DNA of 64,000 nt from a virus, in IMG/VR virus record IMGVR_UViG_3300022939_000007, positions 1 to 64,000 of that record; one strand, given 5' to 3'. The notes below the pieces were generated by a model that did not search any database, was not told the origin of the DNA, and saw only the letters and a program-made list of their open reading frames with translations. Both the position numbers and the translations under genes were made by a program. This document shows, in pieces, positions 49,637 through 57,978 of this stretch; the first letter of the stretch is position 1, and each line of letters opens with the position of its first letter.

Positions 49637-49954
49637 ATGGATTTACCAAGTTGGGCAAGGCCAAAAAACTGGATGAAGAATGCAGTTGCAACTAATCGCG
49701 GTTGGGTCAACGAAAAAACTGGAGAGATGTATAAAAAGCACTCAAATTTGAAAGACAAAATTGATGCACTTGCGCCTGCAAAACCAGCACCAAAACCAAA
49801 ACCAAAACCAACATCAGCACCGAAAGATGAAGGTGTAGATCTTTCAAGTATGACAAAGGACGAATTGGAAGAGTTGGGTAGAGAACATGGAATTGAGTTG
49901 GACAAGAGAAAAACTAAAAAGGATTTAGTTGCTGAAATCAAAGACGTAATATAA
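49637..49954 (+). CDS. Small protein with C-terminal HeH/SAP-like domain
   Basis: A 105-residue protein. The N-terminal W-A-R-P-K-N-W...N-R-G-W-V-N-E-K-T-G-E segment is followed by an (A/K)-P-K-P-K-P linker. The C-terminal helix-extension-helix (L-S-S-M-T-K-D-E-L-E-E-L-G-R...T-K-K-D-L-V-A-E-I) is of the kind that binds nucleic acid. AAGGAG before 49637 fixes the start; upstream in-frame sequence lies inside the previous gene. Confidence 0.65.
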   Translation: MDLPSWARPKNWMKNAVATNRGWVNEKTGEMYKKHSNLKDKIDALAPAKPAPKPKPKPTSAPKDEGVDLSSMTKDELEELGREHGIELDKRKTKKDLVAEIKDVI

Positions 49955-49974
49955 TATTATAAAGAACAATAATA

Positions 49975-50370
49975 ATGGATCACTTTGAAATTTTGAATGA
50001 AAACAATGTTTTCAATTATCAGATGAAATCTTATGATAATCCTCAGTGTCATAGCATGGAAGAGTTTCTTGACGATATGAAACGTATCAAATATGTCAAG
50101 AGACTCTTTCACAAATATCACACTAAAGGTTTATTAAAAGAGAGATTGATAATAAATCATCTGGTAATTTTGTTTAATGTTTTGGGAAATGTTCCGTGTA
50201 GTAGAATTTTATTTTTGAAAATTGACAAAAATCAACACTACATCTTAGCAAGTTTTTTGCACTTTTTACACAAACTTCCAAAAGAAGTAAAAGGAATTGA
50301 GGGTAGAACTATAAATTTAGAAGAAATTGTTCTTGATAAATATATATTAGAAACATTAGGAAAAATTTAA
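49975..50370 (+). CDS. Conserved T4-like phage protein (131 aa)
   Basis: The pattern Y-D-N-P-Q-C...E-E-F-L-D-D-M-K-R-I-K-Y-V-K-R-L-F-H-K-Y, L-K-E-R-L-I-I-N-H-L-V-I-L-F-N-V-L-G and Y-I-L-E-T-L-G-K-I is one I associate with a small protein conserved in marine T4-like phages, paired with the next gene. It is helical and soluble. No proven function. Confidence 0.65.
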   Translation: MDHFEILNENNVFNYQMKSYDNPQCHSMEEFLDDMKRIKYVKRLFHKYHTKGLLKERLIINHLVILFNVLGNVPCSRILFLKIDKNQHYILASFLHFLHKLPKEVKGIEGRTINLEEIVLDKYILETLGKI

Positions 50371-50371
50371 G

Positions 50372-51034
50372 ATGGCCTCAGTATTTAATGCATATCTAGC
50401 ATATCAATTTATAAAAATTCTCACTACGCCGTGGGAAGAAACTGAAGCATATAAAAACGGCGTGGTTGATGCATCTGGAAAACAACTTAAAAAATCTGGT
50501 GATTTAAAAACGGATGCAGAAAAAAAATCTTTCACCATTTTTCATAAAATCATTTTCAATTTAAAAAGAATTCTTTCAAAGTTTCCAGGCGGAAAATCTA
50601 GAATTGCATCTTACGCAGCTGCTATGGCACTTCTTAGAGAAAATAATGAAAATCTAAAAGAAGAAGATTTAAATCTTCTTGAAAATCTTCTTATAGATTA
50701 TATCAATAAACAAGAGGAAGAATTATATGAAAGTGGTATTCTTATCGAAGAGATGGGGTCGGGAGGAATAGCTAATTCGGTTGGTGATGGTTCGAAGTTA
50801 GGAAACTTTATAAACAATCCATATAAATTTTCTGGTATGCAAATTTTCAAAGTCGATCCAGATAGTTTTGATAAATTTATGAAAGGTAAGAAAAAGTATT
50901 CTCGTTGGGATAATTTTATTCGCAGAGAAGATGCTTTACATATAAGAAAATATATAAAGAACAACCCAACTAAAAGAGTTGTGTTGCAGGATTCACAAAA
51001 CGGTTCTATGATTATCTTACACAGAGATTTGTAA
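50372..51034 (+). CDS. Conserved T4-like phage protein (220 aa)
   Basis: The N-terminus A-Y-Q-F-I-K-I-L-T-T-P-(W/F)-E-x-T-x-A-(Y)-x-x-G-(V)-V-D, then F-H-K-I-I-F-N-L-K-R-I-L and P-G-G-K-S-R-I-A-S-Y-A-A-A-M-A-L-L-R, marks a recurrent T4-like family always next to the preceding gene. Length and late context suggest a structural or assembly role, but this is unproven. It overlaps the spanin gene by one base. Confidence 0.65.
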   Translation: MASVFNAYLAYQFIKILTTPWEETEAYKNGVVDASGKQLKKSGDLKTDAEKKSFTIFHKIIFNLKRILSKFPGGKSRIASYAAAMALLRENNENLKEEDLNLLENLLIDYINKQEEELYESGILIEEMGSGGIANSVGDGSKLGNFINNPYKFSGMQIFKVDPDSFDKFMKGKKKYSRWDNFIRREDALHIRKYIKNNPTKRVVLQDSQNGSMIILHRDL

Positions 51035-51426
51035 TGTTTGGTATTTTCAGTACAGCAAAAATAGCGGTAGTAGTTGTCGCTCTCACAGTAGCCGGCGGGG
51101 GCTATTGGTATGTACAAAAACTACAAACTCAGGTAAAAACTCTAGAGGCAAACCAAGTTATCTTGAGTGGTGCTATGGAGTCAAAAGATTCAGAAATTGC
51201 AAGATTGAATGCAGATATTAAAGAAGTAAAAGAAATCAATAATCGAATTTCTACAGAAAGTAAAGTCTTGAACGGACAAGTCGATGAACTTAGGAGAAAA
51301 CTTTCAGAACACGATTTGGGGTTCTTGGCAGAAAACAAACCTGGCCTTGTAGAAAAAATAATAAATAATGATATACAAAATACTTTGAAAAGTGATTTAG
51401 AAGATATTATGGAAACAGAAAAATGA
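51034..51426 (+). CDS. Inner-membrane spanin (Rz-like) candidate
   Basis: A 130-residue protein with one N-terminal membrane segment (about residues 8-27, A-V-V-V-V-A-L-T-V-A-G-G-G) and a periplasmic coiled coil (V-K-T-L-E-A-N, S-E-I-A-R-L-N-A-D-I-K-E-V, V-D-E-L-R-R-K-L). This is the plan of i-spanins. The overlapping next gene encodes a lipoprotein, as in Rz/Rz1 pairs. Together they would fuse inner and outer membranes at the end of lysis. Confidence 0.65.
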   Translation: MFGIFSTAKIAVVVVALTVAGGGYWYVQKLQTQVKTLEANQVILSGAMESKDSEIARLNADIKEVKEINNRISTESKVLNGQVDELRRKLSEHDLGFLAENKPGLVEKIINNDIQNTLKSDLEDIMETEK

Positions 51427-51773
51427 ATAAATATATACAATTGACTCTTATATTATTTATTGGCTTGAGTATCACAGGATGTAGTAGTACACAGGAAAAG
51501 ATTGTTACTGAAGAAGTTCTAGTAAACAAAGTTCCTCTTGATCTTGAAATGCCAAAACCAGTGACATGGCAAAATTTTGAATTTGTTGTGGTTACTCCTG
51601 ATAACTATCAGGAAACTGTTGATAAATTGAAATCCGGCGGTAAGAGTATTGCGCTGTTTGCATTAGATGAAGATTCTTATAAGAATTTATCTATTGTAGT
51701 AAATGATATGAAAAGATATATGGGTGAACAGAAAATTATAATTTTAGAATATAAAAAATATTATGAACAATAA
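51423..51773 (+). CDS. Lipoprotein, outer-membrane spanin (Rz1-like) candidate
   Basis: A 116-residue protein with a signal peptide ending in a lipobox L-S-I-T-G-C, Cys20 being the probable lipidated residue. The mature part is 97 residues with V-N-K-V-P-L-D-L-E-M-P-K-P and no proline-rich region. It overlaps the i-spanin candidate by 4 bases. A lipoprotein of this type implies a host with an outer membrane. Confidence 0.65.
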   Translation: MNKYIQLTLILFIGLSITGCSSTQEKIVTEEVLVNKVPLDLEMPKPVTWQNFEFVVVTPDNYQETVDKLKSGGKSIALFALDEDSYKNLSIVVNDMKRYMGEQKIIILEYKKYYEQ

Positions 51774-51796
51774 TAAAAATAATAAGGCGCAAACTA

Positions 51797-52078
51797 ATGA
51801 CCGATTATGATTCTAGATTAGAAAGAATAGAAAGCAAGATTGATCAACTTGCAGATGCAATGATATCTATGGCTCGGGCCGAAGAAAAAATGACTGCTTT
51901 ACGAACCGACCATGAAAAAATGTATGAAAGAATAAACAAACTTTCTATAAAAATGGATGAATTAGATCGGATGGCGCGAGAAAACGCAAGAACAACTGCT
52001 ATATTTTTGAAGGCATTTTGGATAGTTTTTGCTGCAGCTGTATCATCTGTCGCAGCACATTTTTATCTCTGGCAATAG
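51797..52078 (+). CDS. Holin-like small membrane protein with coiled coil
   Basis: A 93-residue protein: a coiled-coil N-terminal part (S-R-L-E-R-I-E-S-K-I-D-Q-L and M-Y-E-R-I-N-K-L-S-I-K-M-D-E-L) and one C-terminal membrane helix (about residues 68-90, F-W-I-V-F-A-A-A-V-S-S-V-A-A). The arrangement resembles XhlA-type lysis accessory proteins. Its place after the spanins makes a lysis role likely. No endolysin is recognisable in the window. Confidence 0.5.
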   Translation: MTDYDSRLERIESKIDQLADAMISMARAEEKMTALRTDHEKMYERINKLSIKMDELDRMARENARTTAIFLKAFWIVFAAAVSSVAAHFYLWQ

Positions 52079-52086
52079 AATAATTA

Positions 52087-52115
52087 TTGACAACCCCTAA
52101 AAAATAGTATAATAT
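52087..52115 (+). promoter_or_regulatory. Host-type promoter for primase
   Basis: TTGACA with TATAAT after 15 bases, or TAATAT after 17, in the 63-base gap before gp61. Confidence 0.6.
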
Positions 52116-52141
52116 GAACTTTACTTACATGTGGAGTTGTG

Positions 52142-53164
52142 ATGATATATATTGATCGAGCATACATTCAGAGATTATCCCCACAATTAGAAGGTTTCGT
52201 ACAGAAGAAAAATAATCTGTACAACTTCCGTTGTCCTATCTGTGGCGATTCTCAGAAAAAAACCTACAAGATGCGTGGGTTTATTTACGAAAAAAAGAAT
52301 AGTTTTAGATATATGTGTCATAATTGTGGCGCAAGTATGTCTTTTGCTAATTTCATAAAAGAACAAAATCATTCTTTATATGAAGAATATGTAATGGAAA
52401 AGTGGAAAGAAGGACAAAACAAATCTGGCCCTACTCAAAATCTTCAAAACACAGAAAAAGATGTTAAGTATGATTTTGACTTCAAGCCTAAATTTTCTAC
52501 GAAATGTGTTTTTGAATATGGAGAGAAAATATCCGATTTACATCCAACACATCCATCTAGAATGTATTGTGAGAAAAGAAAACTTCCAAAACTAGATGTA
52601 TTGTATCATACACCAGATTTCAAATTTGTAGTAGATAAGGTGGCAAAAGGATATAATATTCCTAAAAATGAAAAAAGAATAGTCATTCCATTCTTTAATG
52701 AGAAATGTGAACTGATTGCCTTACAAGGAAGGAGTATGGACCCTAAAAATCCTATGCGATATATCACCATTAAGGTAAAAGATGTCCCAAAAGTATATGG
52801 ATTGGATAGAATTGATCCAGCAAAAACTACATATGTAACAGAAGGCCCTTTTGATTCTCTTTTTCTTGATAACTGTCTTGCTATGGCAGGTAGTGATGTA
52901 GATAAAAAATATTTCAAATCATTTTCGGATATTGTTTTTATATACGATAATGAACCAAGAAACAAAGAGATAGTGAAGAAAATGGAACGGACTATTGACT
53001 CAGGATTTTCTATTTTTATATGGCCAAAAAATATTAAAGAAAAAGATATTAATGATGTAATATTGTCTGGAATGGACACTTTAGAATTACAATCACTTAT
53101 AAGTATAAACACCTACAAAGACCTACAAGCAAAACTCACTTTTTCTGCTTGGAAAAAATGTTAA
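52142..53164 (+). CDS. 61: DNA primase gp61
   Basis: A 340-residue primase. The N-terminal zinc finger has C-P-I-C (about residues 31-34) and C-H-N-C-G (about 58-62). A TOPRIM domain follows with Y-V-T-E-G-P-F-D-S-L and F-I-Y-D-N-E. It makes RNA primers for lagging-strand synthesis in complex with gp41. The ATG at 52142, preceded by GTGGAG, is preferred over the adjacent in-frame GTG. Confidence 0.93.
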   Translation: MIYIDRAYIQRLSPQLEGFVQKKNNLYNFRCPICGDSQKKTYKMRGFIYEKKNSFRYMCHNCGASMSFANFIKEQNHSLYEEYVMEKWKEGQNKSGPTQNLQNTEKDVKYDFDFKPKFSTKCVFEYGEKISDLHPTHPSRMYCEKRKLPKLDVLYHTPDFKFVVDKVAKGYNIPKNEKRIVIPFFNEKCELIALQGRSMDPKNPMRYITIKVKDVPKVYGLDRIDPAKTTYVTEGPFDSLFLDNCLAMAGSDVDKKYFKSFSDIVFIYDNEPRNKEIVKKMERTIDSGFSIFIWPKNIKEKDINDVILSGMDTLELQSLISINTYKDLQAKLTFSAWKKC

Positions 53165-53199
53165 TTACCACCAAAAAATATCAAAAAAGAGGATAAGCT

Positions 53200-55425
53200 A
53201 TGTTGAAATTAGTCAATACACAAAAAGATTTGGATGCAAGAAAAATTATGTCTCAGGCAAAATTTTATGAGTCATATTCTAGATGGATGGAAGATGAAGG
53301 AAGATATGAATCTTGGGATGAATCTGTAAAACGTGTAATGGATATGCACAGAGCATATTACAGTGACAAAATTTCTCCAGAACTTAATCTATTAATTGAT
53401 GAAGCAGAATCTCTTTATAAATTACAATACACATTAGGCGCACAAAGAGCGCTTCAGTTTGGTGGTGAACAACTTCTGAAACATCAAATGCGTATGTATA
53501 ACTGCACTTCTTCTTATGCAGATCGTGCTGCGTATTTCCAAGAGTTGTTTTACATTCTTCTTTGTGGTGCTGGAGCAGGATTTTCTGTACAGAAACATCA
53601 TGTCGCAAAACTACCTGCTATAGCAGAGAGAAAGAAACAAGCGAAAGGTTGGAAAGTAGAAGATTCTATAGAAGGCTGGGCAGATGCTCTAGGGGTGCTA
53701 ATGTCCTCTTATTTTGTAGGTGGTGGAACTTTTCCAGATTTCGAAGGGCGTAGAGTATATTTTGACTTGTCAGAGATTAGACCTCAAGGTGCAGAGATTT
53801 CTGGTGGATTTAAGGCGCCAGGCCCAGAACCACTCAGGAAAGCATTAGATAAGATTGAACATCTTGTGCAATCTTTAATTCTCAGCGGCGAAACTACTCT
53901 CAGGCCAATTCATGTATATGATATTTCAATGCACGCTGCCGACGCGGTTCTGGCCGGTGGAGTTAGACGTTCTGCGACCATTGCATTGTTTTCGCATGAT
54001 GATGAAGAGATGACCAAGGCTAAAACTGGAAATTGGTTTGTCGAAAATCCACAAAGAGGACGTAGCAACAATTCAGCAGTTTTAGTGAGAAGTGAAGTTA
54101 CGAAAGAACAGTTTAAAGAATTGATGCAACCAATTAAAGAATTTGGTGAGCCTGGTTTTTATTTTGTAGACAATAAAGAACATACCACAAACCCATGTGT
54201 AGAAATTGGAATGTATCCTCAAATTGATGGAATATCTGGATGGCAGGGTTGTAATTTGACAGAAATCAATGGTGGCAAGTGTGTTTCCAAAGAAGAATTT
54301 TTTAAGGCGTGTCGTGCCGCCTCTATTCTTGGAACACTTCAAGCCGGTTACACAGATTTCAAATATATATCAGAAGATTCTAAAAGAATTTTTGAGAGAG
54401 AAGCCTTGTTGGGAGTTTCTATCACAGGATGGATGAACAATCCAGAGATTCTTTTAGATGCAGATATTCAACGAGAAGGAGCAGAAATTGTTAAAAGAGT
54501 TAATAAAGAAGTTGCTGCGCTTATTGGAATTAACCAAGCCGCGCGTACTACTTGTGTAAAACCATCTGGTAATGCATCTGTTCTTCTGCAAACTGCCTCT
54601 GGTATTCATGCAGAACATTCACCAAAGTATATTCGTCATGTACAGATGAATAAAGACGCTGAAGTTGCACAACTGATTGCACAGACAAATCCATACATGG
54701 TCGAAGAGTCTGTCTGGTCAAGTAGTAGAACTGATTACTGTATCGGTTTCCCTGTCATCTCTCCAAAAGGTTCTCTTTACAAAGAAGATCTATTTGGAAC
54801 CGATTTGTTGAAAAAAGTTCAACTCGTTCAACAGAATTGGGTCGAAGCGGGAACTAATGTAGATTTGTGTGCAGACCCAACAGTTCGTCATAATGTTTCT
54901 AATACAGTAACTGTTGCATCGCATATGTGGAATGAGGTAGAAGATTTTCTTTATGAAAATAAAGACTACTTTGCTGGAGTTTCTTTCTTATCTGGCATGG
55001 GAGATAAGGATTTTCATCAAGCTCCAATGACAGAAGTATTAGATGAAACAGAAATTGTGAATAAGTACGGAAGAGGTGCAATGTTTGCTGCTGGATTGAT
55101 TGTTGATACTAGAAAAGGGTTTAACAATCTATGGGAAGCATGTTCAATTGCACAAATGCCAATTGAACACCAAGGAGAGATTTCTGATCTTCGAGCTGAA
55201 TGGATTCGTAGGTTTAAGAAATTTGCCGATAATTACTTTTATGGTGATATGAAAGATGCAGAATATTGTTTGAAGGATGTTTTCTTGTTGCATAAATGGA
55301 CAAAAATTCAACAGAATTTGACACATATAGATTTTAATACGCAACTCGAAACTAAAAAATTCACAGACATTGATACTATGGGCGCGATTGCGTGTCAAGG
55401 TGGTGCCTGTGAAATAACCTTTTGA
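53200..55425 (+). CDS. Monomeric class II (B12-dependent) ribonucleotide reductase
   Basis: A 741-residue enzyme of the Lactobacillus RTPR type, which reduces ribonucleoside triphosphates using adenosylcobalamin. The redox pair is C102 (N-C-T-S-S) and C351 (G-C-N-L-T-E), the thiyl-radical Cys is C333 in N-P-C-V-E, and the reducing C-terminal pair is C732/C737 (C-Q-G-G-A-C). No class I subunits are seen. It would supply deoxynucleotides without oxygen, but needs cobalamin; the same genome carries CobS/CobT-like genes. Confidence 0.93.
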   Translation: MLKLVNTQKDLDARKIMSQAKFYESYSRWMEDEGRYESWDESVKRVMDMHRAYYSDKISPELNLLIDEAESLYKLQYTLGAQRALQFGGEQLLKHQMRMYNCTSSYADRAAYFQELFYILLCGAGAGFSVQKHHVAKLPAIAERKKQAKGWKVEDSIEGWADALGVLMSSYFVGGGTFPDFEGRRVYFDLSEIRPQGAEISGGFKAPGPEPLRKALDKIEHLVQSLILSGETTLRPIHVYDISMHAADAVLAGGVRRSATIALFSHDDEEMTKAKTGNWFVENPQRGRSNNSAVLVRSEVTKEQFKELMQPIKEFGEPGFYFVDNKEHTTNPCVEIGMYPQIDGISGWQGCNLTEINGGKCVSKEEFFKACRAASILGTLQAGYTDFKYISEDSKRIFEREALLGVSITGWMNNPEILLDADIQREGAEIVKRVNKEVAALIGINQAARTTCVKPSGNASVLLQTASGIHAEHSPKYIRHVQMNKDAEVAQLIAQTNPYMVEESVWSSSRTDYCIGFPVISPKGSLYKEDLFGTDLLKKVQLVQQNWVEAGTNVDLCADPTVRHNVSNTVTVASHMWNEVEDFLYENKDYFAGVSFLSGMGDKDFHQAPMTEVLDETEIVNKYGRGAMFAAGLIVDTRKGFNNLWEACSIAQMPIEHQGEISDLRAEWIRRFKKFADNYFYGDMKDAEYCLKDVFLLHKWTKIQQNLTHIDFNTQLETKKFTDIDTMGAIACQGGACEITF

Positions 55426-55438
55426 AAAAATACATAAT

Positions 55439-55446
55439 TCTAAATA
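55439..55446 (+). promoter_or_regulatory. Late promoter variant (TCTAAATA)
   Basis: TCTAAATA between the reductase and the zinc-ribbon gene, followed by GGGAG. A weak match to the late box. Confidence 0.35.
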
Positions 55447-55473
55447 ATAAAATATTTCAAAAGGGAGTAGTAA

Positions 55474-55638
55474 ATGGAGCATATTGGATGTACAGAATGT
55501 GCAGCGGAATTTTCCGTAGAAACTCATAATGAAGAAGTTGTAAGGTTTTGTCCCATCTGTGGAGAGGCTCTTGAAGATTGTATAAATATAATCAAAGAGT
55601 TCGACATGGAAGAGGATGAAGAGTGGTTAGAAGAATAG
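55474..55638 (+). CDS. Small zinc-ribbon protein (54 aa)
   Basis: A short ORF behind GGGAG with two C-x-x-C knuckles (C-T-E-C at residues 6-9 and C-P-I-C-G at 26-30), then an acidic helical tail. It overlaps the next gene by 16 bases. Such small zinc ribbons occur in replication regions of T4-like phages. Binding partner unknown. Confidence 0.65.
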   Translation: MEHIGCTECAAEFSVETHNEEVVRFCPICGEALEDCINIIKEFDMEEDEEWLEE

Positions 55639-56183
55639 GTGGTATTGATTACAGCTTAACTTGCCCATCAGTGTGCATATATACAGGAGAGAAAGAAGAT
55701 TTTAGTTTTGAAAAATGCTTAATCTTCTTTCTTTCAAATACAAAAAAATACGAAGATTTTCAATATAAAAATATTGAAGGTTCGCAACAAATTCAAAATT
55801 GGCAGACAGCAGAGGAAAGATATGATTTTATCTCAGACTGGGCCTTAGACATTTTCATACATCATAATATCGAAGAAATAGTCTTAGAGGACTATAGTTA
55901 CGGATCGAAAGGAAAAGTGTTTCATATTGCCGAAAACACTGGAATTTTGAAGTGGAAACTGTGGAATTCAGAACTAGAATATCATGTAGTGCCTCCGACA
56001 GTGATAAAGAAGTTTGCCACTGGTAAAGGTAATGCTAATAAAGAAATGATGTACGAATCATTTTTAGAAGAAACTAATGTAAATTTGAACGAAAGTTTAG
56101 AAATAAAATCAGAAAAAATAGGAAACCCTGTTTCAGATATTGTAGATTCTTATTATATTTGTAAATTAGCCCTTGACTTATAG
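55623..56183 (+). CDS. RuvC-like Holliday junction resolvase/endonuclease
   Basis: A 186-residue RNase H-fold nuclease: G-I-D-Y-S-L-T-C-P (D9, first catalytic acid), V-L-E-D-Y-S-Y-G (second acid), V-P-P-T-V-I-K-K-F-A-T-G-K-G-N-A-N-K and the C-terminal D-I-V-D-S-Y-Y-I (third acids). This is the crossover-junction resolvase pattern. The start is a GTG overlapping the zinc-ribbon gene; there is no ATG before the first catalytic motif. Confidence 0.78.
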   Translation: MVRRIGGIDYSLTCPSVCIYTGEKEDFSFEKCLIFFLSNTKKYEDFQYKNIEGSQQIQNWQTAEERYDFISDWALDIFIHHNIEEIVLEDYSYGSKGKVFHIAENTGILKWKLWNSELEYHVVPPTVIKKFATGKGNANKEMMYESFLEETNVNLNESLEIKSEKIGNPVSDIVDSYYICKLALDL

Positions 56184-56201
56184 ACCTATAGTTGTTATAT
56201 T
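56173..56201 (+). promoter_or_regulatory. Host-type promoter
   Basis: TTGACT, 17-base spacer, TATATT, starting in the last codons of the RuvC-like gene. Confidence 0.65.
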
Positions 56202-56229
56202 ATATGTGTATTAACAAATGGTAAATTCA

Positions 56230-56790
56230 ATGAACATTTTTGTACTAGATGAAAATCCAACTGTAGCCGCACAACTTCAATGCGACAAACATGTAGTAAA
56301 GATGATTGTCGAATCGGCACAAATGCTTTCTACGGCGCATAGAATGTTGGATGGTAAATATGAGAAACGACCATCTATCTCAGGAAAACGCATGGTCGAC
56401 TATTGGGTTCATCCTAACCCAAACCTAGAGAAAACTCTTTACAAGGCTGTACACTTCACTCATCCCTGCACAGAGTGGACCACCGAGTCTCTTGCAAATT
56501 ATATCTGGCATTACAACCATTGGGTGGCTCTATGTGACGAATACACATACAGATATGGAAAAATACATTCTACCGATGAATTATTGCGAGAGGTTTTGAT
56601 CACACCTCCAATAAACATTGCAGAAGATGGACTCACTCCATTCAAACTTGCAATGAAAGATTCTCCTCAATGTCAATTTCCAGATGATCCTGTAAAGTCT
56701 TATCAGTTATTTTACCAAACAAAGCAAGAAAGGTTCAATATGGTATGGAGTAAACGGAACATTCCAGAATGGTTTCAAAAAACTCCTTGA
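56230..56790 (+). CDS. Pyrimidine-dimer-glycosylase-like protein
   Basis: A 186-residue protein beginning M-N-I-F-V-L-D-E-N-P...Q-C-D-K-H-V-V-K-M-I-V-E-S-A-Q-M-L, the pattern of a phage family related in name to pyrimidine dimer DNA glycosylase. Y-W-V-H-P-N-P, H-P-C-T-E-W and Y-I-W-H-Y-N-H-W are also conserved-looking. It may take part in DNA repair, though the activity is unproven for this family. I use the ATG at 56230, four codons after another possible ATG. Confidence 0.55.
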   Translation: MNIFVLDENPTVAAQLQCDKHVVKMIVESAQMLSTAHRMLDGKYEKRPSISGKRMVDYWVHPNPNLEKTLYKAVHFTHPCTEWTTESLANYIWHYNHWVALCDEYTYRYGKIHSTDELLREVLITPPINIAEDGLTPFKLAMKDSPQCQFPDDPVKSYQLFYQTKQERFNMVWSKRNIPEWFQKTP

Positions 56791-56816
56791 CAGACTAGAA
56801 TGAAATATGTTATAAG
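56787..56816 (+). promoter_or_regulatory. Host-type promoter before RNase H
   Basis: TTGACA with TTATAA after 17 bases or TATAAG after 18, overlapping the end of the upstream gene. Confidence 0.6.
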
Positions 56817-56849
56817 TAATAGTATGTAAAACAAAATAGAGACAAAATT

Positions 56850-57752
56850 ATGATTTTGATAGATCTAAGTCAAGTTATCATTTCTAATCTCATGACTCAG
56901 GTAGGCCCCAATACTGAAGATATTGATGATGGCTTGATTCGACACATGATACTGAATAGTATTCTAAGAATTAAGAAAAAGTTTTCAGCAGAGTATGGAA
57001 ATATCGTAATCTGTTGTGATAACAAAAATTATTGGAGAAAGGACATTTATCCATACTATAAATTCTCTCGCAAAAAAGAGAGAGAAGATTCTGGTATTGA
57101 TTGGAGTCTTATCTTCAACACAATGAATGAAGTAAAGACAGACCTCAAGGAAGTCTTTCCTTACAAAATCATTGAACATGACCGTGTTGAAGCGGATGAT
57201 ATTATTGCAACCTTGACTCAGGCTTTTGCTCCTTATGAGAAAATCTTGATTATGTCTAGTGATAAAGACTTCAAACAACTGCAAAAATATCCCAATGTTT
57301 CTCAATATAGTCCTATGCAAAAAAGATATCTCGTAGAGAAAAATCCTCAAAGATATTTAAGAGAGCATATTATTCGTGGTGATAAATCAGATGGAATACC
57401 TAACTTTTTGAGTGATGATGAAGTTTTTATAGAAAATCGTAGACAAAAACCCATCACAAAGAAAAACTTAGGAGATTGGCTTGATATGAGTCGTTGTCCA
57501 GAAGATTTCTGTGATGCAAATATGTTGAAACGATGGAAGAGAAACGAAGCACTTGTTGATCTTACATTGGTTCCAGAAGATATCAGAACTAAAATACTTG
57601 AAAAATTTGAAAATGAACCAGAAGGAGATATGAAAAAGGTATTCAATTATTTTATCAAGAACCGTATGATGATGTTGATGGAAGAAATTGACGGATTCAA
57701 AGAAAGTAAATATAAAACCTATCATGAAGAAGATGTTATGAGGACAGCATGA
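56850..57752 (+). CDS. rnh: RNase H (FEN-1-like 5' nuclease)
   Basis: A 300-residue T4-RNase-H-type flap nuclease: I-L-I-D-L-S-Q (N-terminal acid), I-C-C-D, Y-Y-K-F-S-R-K, V-E-A-D-D-I-I-A-T-L, M-S-S-D-K-D-F-K-Q-L, and G-D-K-S-D-G-I-P-N. It removes RNA primers and flaps from Okazaki fragments. Its stop overlaps the start of the next small gene. Confidence 0.9.
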   Translation: MILIDLSQVIISNLMTQVGPNTEDIDDGLIRHMILNSILRIKKKFSAEYGNIVICCDNKNYWRKDIYPYYKFSRKKEREDSGIDWSLIFNTMNEVKTDLKEVFPYKIIEHDRVEADDIIATLTQAFAPYEKILIMSSDKDFKQLQKYPNVSQYSPMQKRYLVEKNPQRYLREHIIRGDKSDGIPNFLSDDEVFIENRRQKPITKKNLGDWLDMSRCPEDFCDANMLKRWKRNEALVDLTLVPEDIRTKILEKFENEPEGDMKKVFNYFIKNRMMMLMEEIDGFKESKYKTYHEEDVMRTA

Positions 57753-57946
57753 AAGAGAAATCCAAAAATTACAAGTGTTACTCAAAGGTAACACCAATCG
57801 TCTTTGAAAACCATTGTTATGGTTTTGAAGTAAAGGTAACTGAGGTGAACAGTAAATGGTCAAGAGATGGTCGTTCAATTGTAACCAAAAAGTTTTTTAT
57901 CGATGAAACTAAAGCCACAGAGTTTGCAGAAAGCGTTAGAGTGTAA
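57749..57946 (+). CDS. Hypothetical protein (65 aa)
   Basis: A small beta-rich protein (Y-K-C-Y-S-K-V-T-P-I-V-F-E, F-E-V-K-V-T-E-V) ending in an acidic helix. It is coupled to RNase H by a 4-base overlap. Function unknown. Confidence 0.6.
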   Translation: MKEKSKNYKCYSKVTPIVFENHCYGFEVKVTEVNSKWSRDGRSIVTKKFFIDETKATEFAESVRV

Positions 57947-57978
57947 TCAACGATTCCGTGGCGGAAATAGAGGAAAAA

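Noticed and set aside
49785-49815. Short tandem repeat of CCAAAA units
   Set aside because: It encodes an in-frame Pro-Lys linker and is too short and regular to be a CRISPR or origin iteron array.
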